From positions 26,557,872 to 26,621,871 of the forward strand of contig OX419337.1 in assembly GCA_948470475.1 (NCBI GenBank): a stretch of 64,000 nucleotides of DNA, given 5' to 3'. This DNA comes from Galaxea fascicularis (taxonomy: Eukaryota; Cnidaria; Anthozoa; Scleractinia; Euphylliidae). The position numbers and the translations under genes are program-made. The notes under the pieces were generated by a model. It had not been told where the DNA came from and made no database searches. It worked only from the letters and a program-made list of their open reading frames with translations. Positions 48,401 to 61,822 of the stretch are shown one piece after another (position 1 is the first letter of the stretch; each line of letters begins with the position of its first letter).

Positions 48401-51400
48401 ATTACCATGCTTCTATATTGGATACTTAGGGTAAACGGTTAGACTTGGATAAATTTGGACACATCACAGCTTTCAAATTTTCCACTCCAAAAACTGTAGG
48501 GTATAAGTGAAGTTCTGTTGGATTATGAGTCCACAGAAGGCGGTAAATATCACTTTTTTGGTGCTTTTTAGGCTGCTGGCCCAGCTCTTGTCAACAGTGT
48601 TTAATGTTAAACAACCTCTCCTTTACAAACATCATCTGTAGCAAGCAGGTTTCGTTAGAATGTGGAAGTTACTGCCAAACCGGTCTATGGGACTCTCTGA
48701 AAATAACTTACTTTCAGCATGATTTTGTGATTTTTGTGCTAATTAATCCTTATATTTGACATTATTTTATCCTATGAAATCATGGGAAATACATTTTTTG
48801 ATACTTAGCTGACATCGCTCTAGGCCCCCTTTTGGCTAATCAGGGAGATATTCCTCAATATTAAGCAAGATTGTTTTACATTCAACACATTTATAAATAC
48901 ATTTTACTTAGTTTATGTCAGAAAAAGTGGAAAAGCCACCACTTTTATCCATGACAAACAAGGTTACGTATATTGCAGGTAATCTGTCGAGTCTTCATGA
49001 AAAATATTGAGTCCACTATGACCATATGTAGAAAGTGGTGCAATAAGTTGTATGTAGTTCAGATTTGAATAATTATTATTATTGTGGAACACCATTTAGG
49101 GTAACAAACCAATACAACCTTTATGATATTTCATAATTACCACCAAGGATATTAAACTCACAAGACATGTGATATGAATAAAACATATATGTGAGCAAAC
49201 AAATTCATGAAATCGTTGAAAATGTTTGTATTGCAGAGATGCCAATTGTGTATGCTACTATGTTGGTAGATATTAAGGACTGTATTTTCAAAGATGAAAC
49301 TTCAGTCTTCATTGAAAAGAGACTTGTATGAAATATTTTTCATTACATTTGGGTTTCCTTGAATTTCAATTCAATTATGGTAATATTTTTGTCTATATAA
49401 GTCATCTGAAAGCAGTTGGAAGCTATGAACAAAAGATAAATAATATTGTTCTGGGTTCTCTATGTAAATTTCTTAATCACAGCTTTGCCTATTTGAATAG
49501 AACTATATAATTTTGTCACATAATTGGTGTTCAGTAATAACCAGTAGCTAGCTCAAAAACAAACAATTATATTTATCTGCACAGTTATTAATCTTGTTGC
49601 TGAAACTATAGCAGATGTTTGTAAGAATGTTTTCTTTTTAAATAAAAAACAAAGGTGATTAAAACGACTGTTTGTAACAGGGAATACATGCATGTCCTTT
49701 AGTAAGAAATAATGGTGGTTTCTGTCAAAATGAGAAATACATATCCACCCAAAGCAGTTTACAGATTAAAAGTTGAATAAGCAGCACTTGGGATGTACAC
49801 CACAACTAACTTATTAGAAAAAAAATTAAAAGATAACTATTTTTCCTTTGTTTGAGTTTCATTATAATTATTATAGTCATAGTCTGCACAGGGCTTGAAA
49901 TTAACTTTTTTGTCCAGGAGCAAGCTGGCGACTAGAGAGAAAAATTTGGTTGCCATTTTTTTTTTTACCTTACTTCATTCACATGAAAGCAAGATTTTTT
50001 TTGCAACTTACATAAGTGTACTTGGCATTATTGTGTTGCTTACTTATTGGAATGATATGTTTTGAGGAAAGTCTAAGATTGAAGACAGAAATGTTATTTT
50101 GTGGGAACAACATTTAAACTTTCTGGTGACCATTTCCACATGATCTTCCCTCTCAAATTTGTTCATTTTGGGACAAAAGGAGAGTTGCCAGTTGGCAACC
50201 AGTTCCAAAAAAACTAGTTGCAAATGCTAAATTCCTGGTTGCATTGGACCAGTAGGTCGCAATTTTGAGCCCTGTCGCATGTACTTGTAAAACAGTGGAA
50301 TATCAAAACCCTATGAGGTTGAAAATGCTTTAAACTAATAGAGAAGTGATTGAACCTACACTGTACACATGTACTGGTATGTGAATTGTCTTACAAGGAG
50401 TAACATCCTGTTATGAATTTTAAGTGGTTTCAACTTTGTCTTTCAGTCACTAGTTATTGATCAAACAATTGAAAAAGTTTCATTCTGTACTCCTGATCCA
50501 AGCAATGATCGAGTATTCTCGTACATCTGTCGTGAAGGAACCACCAGACGATGGATGTGTCATTCCTTCATTGCCATGAGGGACACAGTAAGTCAGAATT
50601 AACTCTACTTCTGTAATGCTTCAGCATTTTTGCGTGAAGTGCTATTATTACTAAGATGCACTTAGTTTAGAAATGTGGTCTACATCTGTTCCAAAGCAGA
50701 CTTAATGAAAAAAAACCAAGAATATTATAGCACCAAAGTATATTTCTTTGTCTGTTTACCTGTTTTGGCATTCCAATTCCTAGTCTACAATACTACCGGT
50801 AATACTTAATGTCAAGTTTATAAACTTTCTTTGCAATGACCCACATGTAGACATGAATGTTCAATCTACGATCAAGCTAACCCGGTGTTAGTGAGAAATT
50901 GATTTCAGTTCATTGACTTGGCAGTCATTTTTTTCCAAAGTGTTTTTGCTCTTTATTTTTCTCTAATAACTTTTCTGCATTTTTTGCTGAAAATATCCTT
51001 TTAAAGCATTGTTCACTGGTGAAAGCCTGGGGCAAATTTTATTCAGGGATTAGGGTTAATTAGCTTTTGAGGAAACCACTCCTTTGTGATGAGAAAATCT
51101 TAAATATTACCAACTAGCCTTAAGATGTGATTATGACCAAGCTGTTTTTCTTTAATAGGGTGAGCGCCTTAGTCATGCCGTTGGTTGTGCATTCACAGCA
51201 TGTCTTCAGCGAAAACAGAAGGCTCAAGCTCTGCAGCAGCAGCATAAAGAGGTGAGAATTAAAAAAGGAGAAGTAAGTACTCATGCAGGAACTTCTAAAT
51301 CTGCATAGCCGCAAGCCCTTAGATCACAGGAGTAATCTCCCAGCACTCATGAAGAACAAAAATACAGTAGTGTCAAAGTTAAAAAGAAAAATCAGGTGTT

Positions 51401-52886
51401 GATATTGGAATTCAAAATAATATGAACTTATCAGCAATTATCTAGATGTTGTTCTGATCGTTGTTCCTACTTGAGTTTAGATAATCAAAATGAAGTAGCA
51501 CTGGTCTTGCACCTATTACAATGTTTCCTGGTCTTAAAAAAATTAATATGCCCCCTTGTGTAACTCTTGTAAAGGTCAATGCTTACAAATGTCATTGTGT
51601 TCCAAGAATTTTTACAAGTTTACACTTTTTCATACTTTTTGCTTTAGCAGCAGCAGATGCAACAACAACCAGGACAACAAGTGCAACCACCTGCTACAGC
51701 AGCTGGGACACCTAGTCCTGCTAATACCACACCACTAGTCAATGGCACAAGTCCATCAAATTCACTACCACAAGAGCCATCACCAGGACAAATCACCACT
51801 CTTACCCCCACCCCCAGCCCCACTCTCACGTCCACCACTACTCCAATGTCAACTACAGCTCCTATAGCTTCTGCAGCAGTACCATCAAATGTGACTACAG
51901 CTCCCATTCAGAATGGTTCTGCAGTGACATCTACAACACAGCAGTTGCCTTCACCTGGCCAACCAAATCAAAGCAATGCAGCAGCTACTGTTCTTAAGCC
52001 ACCACCGTCAGTAGCACGACCACGCCCACAGCCTTTCAATCCTTCGCCATTCACTCGTCACATGTCTCTGCGATACCGCTCGAATCCTCTGTCTTTTATA
52101 CCTCTACGTGGGGACACAAGTGGATATGAGACTCTGACGGAAGAACCAACAGTTCCTCAGTTGCCACCAGCAGTTGATGCCCTTATGCTGCAGAACAGCA
52201 CCTCGTCTTCATCAGGAACACCTATTCTACAGCCTACTGTCCAGCCCAGCACTCCAAGTCAACCAGCGACCATGTACAATGGATTGAGTGCAAATTCACC
52301 ATCAACAACACCAGCTTCCTCTACTTTACTGAACTTAAGTAGAGGAGGCAATGTGCCAAGTCAACCAGCTCCACTTCAGCCATATGCAGTACCTTCAGCT
52401 TCTCCCCTGGTCAGTGGTCCTTCACAGTGGGGTGCCGCAGGCCACCAACAGCAGCAACCACAACAGCAGTCCCAGCCTCAACCACAGCCTCAGCGAAAAC
52501 GTAATCTTTCAGAAGCTGAAATGTGGCTAGCGTCAGCCTCTGCGGACACAGGCACACCACCTGGAACAACAGTACAAGCAAACCAAGGCCTGCTTACCAC
52601 AGTAAATCCGTTTGCAGAAACGGCCTCCCAAATCAATGCTCTTTCAAATGCATGGACGCATGATTTGCAAGTGTCCTTACCAACAAGTACCTCGTCTCAG
52701 CCTGGGAATACATCCTGGTCATCATCACCTTGGGCACAAACGTCTGCGGGTGTGACAAATGGAGAAGAAGACTTTGCATCTTTCTTTGCCTCTCGGCAAG
52801 TGAGTCCCCCTACTGGAGCACCCCTCACAAGGAAGGATTCCAATCCATTTAAACCATCAACACAGGATGAAGTGTTTTGGGTGTGA
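45492..52886 (+). CDS. NUMB: NUMB, PTB-domain endocytic adaptor and Notch inhibitor (complete, 6 coding exons)
   Basis: Numb is a membrane-associated adaptor that links cargo such as Notch to clathrin endocytosis and is segregated asymmetrically in dividing progenitors. Coding exons: 45492-45620, 45743-45817, 46000-46077, 50447-50587, 51159-51251, 51648-52886, total 584 aa. An acceptor AG sits just before the ATG exon, so a 5' UTR intron is likely. The N-terminus [15 protein letters not shown] matches the basic aPKC-regulated tip. The PTB domain (about 30-165) has [53 protein letters not shown] and [20 protein letters not shown]. The long last exon is Pro/Ser/Thr/Gln-rich with RHMSLRY (Ser312) and [12 protein letters not shown] (Ser459), the counterparts of the two phosphorylated 14-3-3 sites, and two EH-binding NPF motifs (492-494, 571-573). 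The 4.4-kb third intron holds a transposon. Confidence 0.93.
49889..50274. mobile_element. DNA-transposon remnant with CAGGGCTTGAAATT ends
   Basis: CAGGGCTTGAAATT at the left and AATTTTGAGCCCTG at the right are terminal inverted repeats of a 386-bp element in NUMB intron 3. Inside, the AGTTGCCAGTTGGCAACCAG region is itself partly palindromic. A single related end (CCAGGGCTCAAAATAATT) occurs at about 23193. Confidence 0.65.
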
Positions 52887-55800
52887 CAGGTTGTAATGTA
52901 AGGTGAAAACTTTAAGAATTCAAGAAATTGTTTTTGAAGGGAGACTGAATAAGGTGAAACTGTTTTACATTTAGGATAATTTACCAGTTGAACTGGTTTG
53001 TAGAAAGCTGAGTTTATTTGCCAAAATGTTAATAATATTAGTAACCATCATACGTATTTTAAGAGAGAGATGGACAATCCCTAGAAGTGCTCGAGAATTT
53101 TATTGACTGAGAGAAAAGCTGACTGCTTGATTCTTGACAAGAGGGGTGACAATAAGAAGCCTGTTAAACTTGTACTTTTTTTTCTGTTTGTTCAGATTGT
53201 TTTTAGATTTTGTTTTTTTATGTGTTTTGCAGGTGCTTTTACATTCACATGTTTGTGTTAACAAGAAAGATTTTTTTTCTAGGTTAGGCAAGAGATGGGA
53301 TTGTTCAGTTAGTGCTAAGGCAAGTGTTTTTGTTTTATTAATATTTCACTTTGCCTATTTGAAGCTAAGAATGAGAAACAGGGCCAATTGTTTAACCATC
53401 AATCATAACTGTGGATATTGTATAGAACAAAGGGATTCCACTAGCAGTAAAATTGACAGGTTTATGATAGTGTGGCACCACTGGAAGATTTTTGTACACT
53501 CAGTTGGCTTCTGTAGTTGTATTACTTACCAGTTCATTTGTTGTTGCTGCAATTACCAGTACTGTATGATTGATGATTAGATCAGTTTTTAACTGTGGTT
53601 CTTGTTATTGAATGGTGCAGTAAAATAATGTAATTACCTTGAGGGCCCATGTATAGACCACAGTGTTTTGAAACCCCACTATTGATCAAAAGTTAGATTC
53701 TGTTAGGAATGTCCATGTATGATCAAACAAAAAACTTAATGGCAATGAAGGAAATAATCTCCAAGAGAAACTATGCTGATGTTTGAACAATTTGTGTAGC
53801 TGTTACTTCATAGAATAAGTGTAAACTCCCATGAATGAGAATTATTTGTTTGTTGATAAATGTGGTCCATGCAAGTACTTATGTTTTACTTAGTATTAAT
53901 ATTACTTAATATGCACCTATCTCTACTTTAATTTTTTTACTTTTACAGTACAGTAATTTATTATTGTCAGTAGTGGTCTCCAAAAACAATGAAAATTAAA
54001 AGTATTGGGGATTTTGTTTTATGTTCTCCTGGTGGGATATTAGAAATGGTTGTGCTCTTAGATTAGATTTGCGGAAGGCTTCCGTGTTCTCACAAAGTAT
54101 CAGTTTTATTAAAATTATTCTCTATTGTACAGGTACCTCATATTTTCCTTATCAAATAATATTGCACTTATATATCTGTGTAGGAAGGTGAAATAATACA
54201 TGGGTGACAACTCTAAGGATGTTTGTTAGGAGGGTAAAACAAAGTTCTTCCTGAAATGTGTGGATTTTGTAAAGGATTGGGAGACTAAGGGATAACGTTT
54301 TGGGAAATGTGAATTGATTATTAAAAAAATATACAGAAGATGTGAGTAACATTGTTTTTGCAAGTTTTTAGATTTCTGTTTTTTGAATGAACCTTGGATT
54401 TCTGAAAGTTTGAAATTATTGCTGGAGTTTTCCTGAAAAATTCAGAGGATATTCTAAATTCATCAACAATATCAGTCTACTCACATATTACTCAAATAGC
54501 AGTTGCTAGAGTTGTCACTCTGTGATTAACAAATTTGGTTGTTACCATGACAATTTTCTTATGTAAGCAATAGCTTGGTTCTGAGATCTTAGTAATGGAA
54601 TCAAGGTCAGCATTTTATAGTTAACTGGGAAGAACTGGCCAAAACTTGAAGACCCAGAATCTTGTTACAACTGCCTTAGCAATATTTCAGAAATTAATGC
54701 ATAATAAATTAACAGTAATCTATAAACTGTCAAATTATGAAAACTGTAAAAGCAGACAACCAGTTCCCCATCAAGGCAAAATAATTTAGCTGTTGTTGCA
54801 TACGTTTTCATAATTTGCTGTAAATACTTTTAATTTGCCTGCATTAATATAAATTTGGCAACCTAATTAGTTATCTGCCACCAAATGACCAAGCATTGGG
54901 TTGAAGAACCCTGTTATTCTGCCCAAGCTAGAAAAGAAATAATTATTATTGTTCTGATACACATTTGTAAGAAATACGATTTCCAATTGAGAACACTCAA
55001 TCAAAAAACAATTTTCCAGGAGTGTTTTCATGCAATTTTAGTTCATCACAGTGATAGGTGATCTTAGTTCCATTCAAGGATGTAGATAACAGCCACTTGT
55101 GAACTGATTATTTGTCTGTTAAAAATTTTATCTACATCCCTGCTTTACCATAAAACCCATGTTTTCAAGACCAACACTTTTTTTTTTTGGTCTTTTGTAC
55201 AATCACCTTTGGAGTTTGTTATGCTTTAGACAAATTATCAAAACAAAAATGTGTGTTTGATTCATTATTTGTTTTGTGGAATACAATATTCAAATGGTTT
55301 AATCTTTATCTTAGGCTGGTTTTTGACAGGCTTTGCTTTTCAAAAAGGTTTTAAATTCCTGGAAATTCATTGTCACTTTTATTAGAGTTTCAGTTTTTCA
55401 ATGACATTGAAATGTTATCATTAGGTTTTAGAGGTTAGCTGCCTTTATTTTTGGAGTTTTTCATTTTAATTCATTCAGAAATACGTACATAACATTATAT
55501 TTTGATAGTCATTGTCCTCCTGACTTTTAAATATATGTGGAACACTGTTAAGTGATGAGCTGAATGAAAATTATGCTCTGAAAAGGCGCAATGGTGTCTA
55601 CGTAAGGAACGATATGTTTGTCTTCTGTTGCCTCATGATGTGATAGAGCAATATTATTTGACAAGTGCCATGTGATGTAATTTAATTTTAAAACAAGTGC
55701 AAATCCTCATTTCTTGAGGACCACACAATTCAGGTTGATGTCATGGTATCGAGTAGAATGTAATTATGTAAGTAAACCAATGTACAGATGCTTAGGTGGA

Positions 55801-56500
55801 CCTGAGGGAAAATGTAAGGTCTGTTTTAGTGGCTAATTTCTGATGTGTAACAGGTTCTGCTTGAAAATACAACAACATTAGCATGATCACTGAATTTAGT
55901 CTCTCTTGGATTAATGTAAAGTGAACACACCTGGTTCACAAATACAGTTGTCAAAAGTAGCCGGCAGCCGGCGAAAATCATTATTTTGTTTTAGGCATGA
56001 GAGACTAGCCGAAATTAAAAAAAAGTCCGCACATTCTGAAAAGGATTACTCTTAGCGGAAGTGACCCCAAAATCGGGCGTTCGAGCCTGACTTCCTGCGC
56101 CTAGTCATGGGCTTGGCGGACAGACCACGATTACCCGATAAAGATTTTCCAAAAGAAACACATATTCTGTGTATTCTGAGTAAACCACATTCTGTTTATT
56201 CCGTTCATTCCGAAAACGGCTGTTCTCGGCAAGGGTTTCAATCCACAAAAACACGACTATGGTTTTGCATTTTAATTATTGTAAGAAGTATTTTCACTTA
56301 TTTTCCGCTGAAGAAACCTTGGTTACCGTCAATTTAGTTTTGGATTCCATTATCCGTTGCTAGAATCTGCTTTATGGCAGTCACTCAGCTTAACGCGCAA
56401 ACAATCGTTCTCAACGATTTGGGCTCCCCCATTTCTGCTCTCATTGGGTAAGGGTAAACAGAGTAGCAGATTTCAGGAGTTATTTTCCTTCGAGTGAATC
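52887..56500 (+). other. NUMB 3' flank, probable long 3' UTR, then intergenic
   Basis: AT-rich, T-run-rich DNA with no repeats of note and no supported ORF. An AATAAA at 54703-54708 could serve as a poly(A) signal for NUMB. Between about 55.95 and 56.5 kb the sequence becomes more GC-rich, with no identified gene. Confidence 0.35.
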
Positions 56501-56532
56501 ACAACAACAATGGTTTGTAACAAATATCAAAA

Positions 56533-56538
56533 TTTATT
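56533..56538 (-). terminator. poly(A) signal of the TTC13-like gene
   Basis: AATAAA on the minus strand (TTTATT on plus), about 60 nt downstream of the stop codon at 56597-56599. The position is suitable for 3' end cleavage and implies a short 3' UTR. Confidence 0.55.
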
Positions 56539-56596
56539 TTAGTTTCTTTTAAGACTAAAGAGCAATAGAATCCAAATTGGTGTGATTCTACGAAAA

Positions 56597-59500
56597 TTAA
56601 ACAGTTTTGACACCTTTGCAATCAGCTTCCGTGAAGCTCGCATTGAGAGCTTCTAGAATTGAGCGCAGGGTGGGAAAAACTTCACTAACAAGAGGCATCG
56701 ATGTGACGGGTTTGGACAACCTGCAATAACGAAAAGAGCCAAATCATTAGCAATTTCCCAAAACAATTAACGCTTGCTTGATTAATCAAATGGGTTAAGT
56801 TAACTGGCTAAACTATCGGAGAAATCAAGCAGTGTATGTGTCGCCTCTGACTTTTCCACAACATATACTTAAATTTCATACAAAGGAACTTTAACAGTGA
56901 CTTTAACATCATTACGCCACCCGTAAAGATAAGGAAAGCAGATAATTAGGAGTACATCCGTTTTCGGAGTTCACTTGACGTCAAAGATGTTTTCGAGCAA
57001 TGAACATAACGGAAAAGGAAGAAAGCCGCTCCTTGACAAAACCAAGGGAAAAAAATGTAAATATTTGTTTCATGGTCGACAAGCACTTAGTTACCGCACG
57101 ATAAATCAAAGGCGCTCGGCTCAAAAAAGAATCAGTCGCCAGATAAAACATGACAAGTCTCGACTGTCACGAGCGAAGTAGACCAGCTAGCCATTGAACA
57201 AACAAGTTGAACTCGGGTCTGACATGAAACGATTCCAGCCAATTATTAGAGAGGTACTTAACCCACTAAGTCCCACTAGTAATCACTATCTAATTTTTCC
57301 TAACCAGTGTAGCTTAAAAGGCTTCTCGACCTCCGGAGTTCAAAATCCAACGCCTTAACCAGCCAGCCACGCTGTCTCCTGATTAAAACTTCCGTCTCCG
57401 GTATTGTCTGATAAATACCGAAAGTCATGGAGAATATTGGAAGAATGTTTTACCTCACCTATTTTAAAGTGTAATTACCGAGCACAAATCAGCAGCATTT
57501 TCTGACTTGGCAAAATAGTATATTCTTATGCCAGTGCAAACCGAGGTGAATTGTGTATCTGTTATAACAAGTTTCTTACTTTTTCGGTGCCAGCCATCCC
57601 TTAACATTCTGAATAAAATTGTCTACTGATCCTCCAATCATTGCCTCTAAATCCACTTCCTGGTAAGATCAAACAAAAGAGAAACATGACAGAACAAAAA
57701 ATCTCGATGGGAATCGAATCTATTATATTTCACAATCTTGCATCGTTATCAGTTTTTTACCCTTGATATTTTATTAACAATAAAAGTTGAGAAACAGAAC
57801 TTCGCACATAAAAACGAAATTAACCTAACACTATTTTCTTAGCAGTCACGGTACTAATTATACTTAGCGGGCTCAGACCGTTCCACAAGCTAAACGTCTT
57901 GAAGCGAAAAGAGTATACGCTTAGTCTAAAAGGCCATTCCCACGCAAGCTTCTTTGCAGCTGTTTATTGTGCCGTACAAGGTGGTTTTAACTTTTGAGTC
58001 TGTGGATGAAATCCTAAAGTGTGACCATTCAAATGAAAGCTACTGAGCAATATAGTCCTGTGGTGCTGTTTAATGTTAGATGTGACCTTTTAAGCGTACA
58101 CTATTGATGAGCATCTAATTGTCGGAAATCTCTAGGAACAGCATATGAGTATAGCGCACCTTTCCGGGAGGAATTTTGCCAGTAGTTTCTCTGCCAACAG
58201 CAAGGAAAAGCCCTAGGGCCACGGTATATGCAACAGCACTAGTAAGAAGAATCGAGAAAACAAGTTGTTGTCCTCACCAATAATTATTCAAAGTGGCAGG
58301 CAATCGGTACGATACCTTGGGAATGTATTTGGGTAAACTGAGAAATAACCAGTTGCTTGGCTCGGTGAACACGATGAGCGAGAAAATACTTGACTTCTGA
58401 GAGGACAAGAGTCAAACCTCCTAACTAAGATCACGTCAAAGTCAGTGCTCAATCTTAGTGGTAGTCCACTTGCCAAGGACTAATAGAAATTTGGTTCAGT
58501 TTGGGCTCGTAAAATTTAAAAACCACTAACCACTGAGTTACTCGCATTGAATAGAAGAGGTTTTGCAAATTGTACTGATGAAGAAAAATTCAACCAGTTT
58601 TAAGTTTAGTTGATCTCAAAAAGAGGCGATCGATGCTTGGCTACCAAATGACACCATTTGGCTAGTATATTTTAGACTCCACTAGTCCATGGCCCATAAT
58701 TAAGGTCGAGCACGGCAGTGTCTATCTCAATGTACCTGCGATTATGTATGGTCTGACAAAACGTGACTAGGAATCTAAGTTGCCTTCAATTTTGCGTTAC
58801 CGATACCCATTTGGAGAAGGTTTTTCAGCCAATGAAAAGCAAAATTAAAGTGAGTTGTTCGCATGCTTAACACCGTCTACAATTTGTTTCCCCGAGGCAG
58901 CTGAGCACAGTGTAACAGAGTACAAAATATAAAGCGTACCTTGAACCTCGTGATAGAGGCATGAGATTAAAAAAGTAGTATACCAAAGAAAGAATGTGGT
59001 TGCCAATCACATCGACATCCTGTTTGGGCAAAGAAAAATAGCAAGACATTGACGTTAAAATATTGAATAACTGCGGTTAGCAATAAGAGGCACTATTTTG
59101 GAAGAGTTGAGTTAGGGCGTCTTTAGCTCTAAAAAGTGTAAAACCCCAAGTGGTCTGAGTTTTACGAGATTTCTACGATGCTGTGATTGCGACATTGTCT
59201 AACACAAAAGAGACAGTAACGTAATAAAAGCCGTTCTATAGTTATGTGAAAGTGTTTCACCGCAAGAACAGATGAAACTTGTCACATAGTAATGGTCACG
59301 GTCAAGGGCATGGGCATAGTCAGATAAAAACAAATATACTACGGCATTACTCTACACAACTCACACTAAGTTCTACTCACTGTACCTATATATTACAGTA
59401 ACTAACACTTGGTCCGTACCGTAAAAATCGAGTTTTTTCAGTCTCCAATACAGACAAACGCACATCCCATATAAAATTCTTTTAATCTCCGGCAAAATAT

Positions 59501-61668
59501 TCCATGGAAGCACAGATGAGTGGAAATCACTTAGACATCGTTCCGCCCCATGAAATCAACTGGAATGCATGTTCCCAACCGCCAAGTATAAGGTGATGTA
59601 ATTTTCGGTTTCGTTTTACCTTGTTGCCTGGTTTTCTCATTTCATCATTCAACTGTCCCCAGATGTGATCCAGCTCCAAGTGATACCCAGCAGTCCTTGC
59701 CGGAGTGGTGGGAGTGTCCATTGTGAATAAAATATTCGTACCACTAGGATGAAAATAGTAATTCTCTTTACTAATTAAATTGTTCTATCCACTTGATAAA
59801 AAGAAAAAAAACTGGTTACCCAATGAAGTGACTTGGTATCGCCTAAACGTATTTTCTCAACAAACATCTAAAGATAGCTTTTATTAGGGCCTTGCGACTA
59901 ATTGAGAAAATGGCTAAGGAAGAGTTTTCCCGCCCTTGGCACCAGTTGCACCTTTCAAGGGCTTGACACCGGCTACATGTTTTCCCGCGCTTGGCACCGG
60001 TTGCGCATTTTTAAAGGCGGTGCTCCAGCTTTTCCCGCGTTAGTACCCCCTCCCCCCTTCCACTCCCGTTAGCATCAGTTATTTGTTTTCCCGCGCTTGG
60101 CGACGGTTACAAATTTTTCGCTGCTTTGTCTGATTGGTTCATTCCACTGTTTGCCTAAATGTTTTTGCTATGTGGTATTATTCAAGTGTTGTAACAGTCA
60201 TTTAAAAACTGCAATCACCCACCATTTTCAATCAACGTACCTTTCAGAAAGGCTCAGATTTAATCCCTCTAAGCTCTTCGTTCCTCCGCCTTTTGAACTC
60301 GAAACGTGAGTTGATAGAATCATGCCAGGCTGAGGGTTCCTTGAATCGTGTTGCTGAGAAACAAACAGGAAAACAATATAAAGGAATAGAACAAGTGTTC
60401 GTTCAACCCAATTCCAGCCTTCAACAACTCTCAGGTATGTACCGAAACGCAGATACAGATACAGTAGCGAATTTGACCATCAGTAAAACTTCTCTGAATT
60501 GGAAGGGAATTCGGTCGCATCAAGATAGGACAGACTTGCAATTCTTCAGGCTATATATGGTGTCTGCATTACAACACAGCCCGGCATTGCACCTAAAATT
60601 CCTACCACAACCAGAGTTTTTTTTTTTTTTAACAGAAATTGGCTGCAGAGACGGTCACTCTTTCGTGGCCAATTGTAAAGTCCACGCCTAAACGCTTTCT
60701 TTCCAGTCATCCAGTGTCCAAGTCTTGCGCTGTTTCCTTATCCTTATATTAATAATAAAAGGAGATGTGTGGCCTGACATATTAAATAAGACCTTAGAGA
60801 TTTTGTCTAATCACCACCAACTCCGAGTAATAATTCACATAGGTTGGTATTCATTGTAATTCTTCTGTAAAATATCAATTCAATTTCACAAAAATGCTGT
60901 CTTTTTAAGAGTGATCAGCATCAAATTTCTCCTTGTAATTTGAACGCTTCACAAAACAGAGTGGTTACGAGAATTAAGGACAAGATCACAGAAAATGAAT
61001 TTACTTGATGTTTTAACAACTTCTGCCCGCTATTTCTAAATTGTTACCTTAGGGTTTAAAGGTTTAAGACAGTACCTTCAGAACTCGTATCAGTTCCCGA
61101 CATGTTTTCGCTTTCTCCACTTTCCATTTAAATTCTTTTGAATTGAATTCATCCACTCTGAAAGAAACACAAATTTCTACATGATAATCACAATTTAGAG
61201 CAAAGGAAAATAAAACCATACTAATCTGAATATTTTAAACCTTTACCTTTAGTCGCTTTTGTATGTTATTTGTTGCGTCTCTCTGATTTTACCTTTTACT
61301 CGAGAGACCGAAACAAACCTTTACCATCCTTATATTTACTTCCAACTGAGCTAACTATTTAGACTATTAATCGTTTAACCGTAGCTATAACAAAATTCTC
61401 GATTCTGATTGGTTCTGCGCGCGCCTATTTGTCGCGTAATTGGCGCGCGATCACGTGGGTGTCCAATTACAGGTATCCAATTTCAACTTTTTGTAATTGG
61501 ATACCTGTAATTGGACACCCACGCCATTCACGCGTCAATTACGTGCACTTTAATGGCTTCCTTCATAATGTTTTCCCACTGTTTGTAAGACTGCTGGAAC
61601 ATACCCCTGACTTTTTCACCCAAAGGAGGTTTTCAAAATCTTCTTAATCTCGAAATTTGTTATAGATA

Positions 61669-61737
<69 letters not shown>

Positions 61738-61764
61738 ACTCGCGCTGCGCGCTCGTCCGATTTT

Positions 61765-61822
<58 letters not shown>

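Noticed and set aside
51644..51907. Val/Gly-rich minus-strand ORF over the NUMB last exon
   Set aside because: It is the antisense shadow of the Thr/Pro-rich coding sequence.
53134..53580. 148-aa plus-strand ORF after NUMB
   Set aside because: Very Phe/Leu/Cys-rich translation of T-rich DNA in the probable NUMB 3' UTR; no domain and weak start context.
56975..57181. Small basic 68-aa ORF in a TTC13 intron
   Set aside because: Lys/Arg-rich from A-rich DNA, antisense to TTC13, no splice or family evidence.
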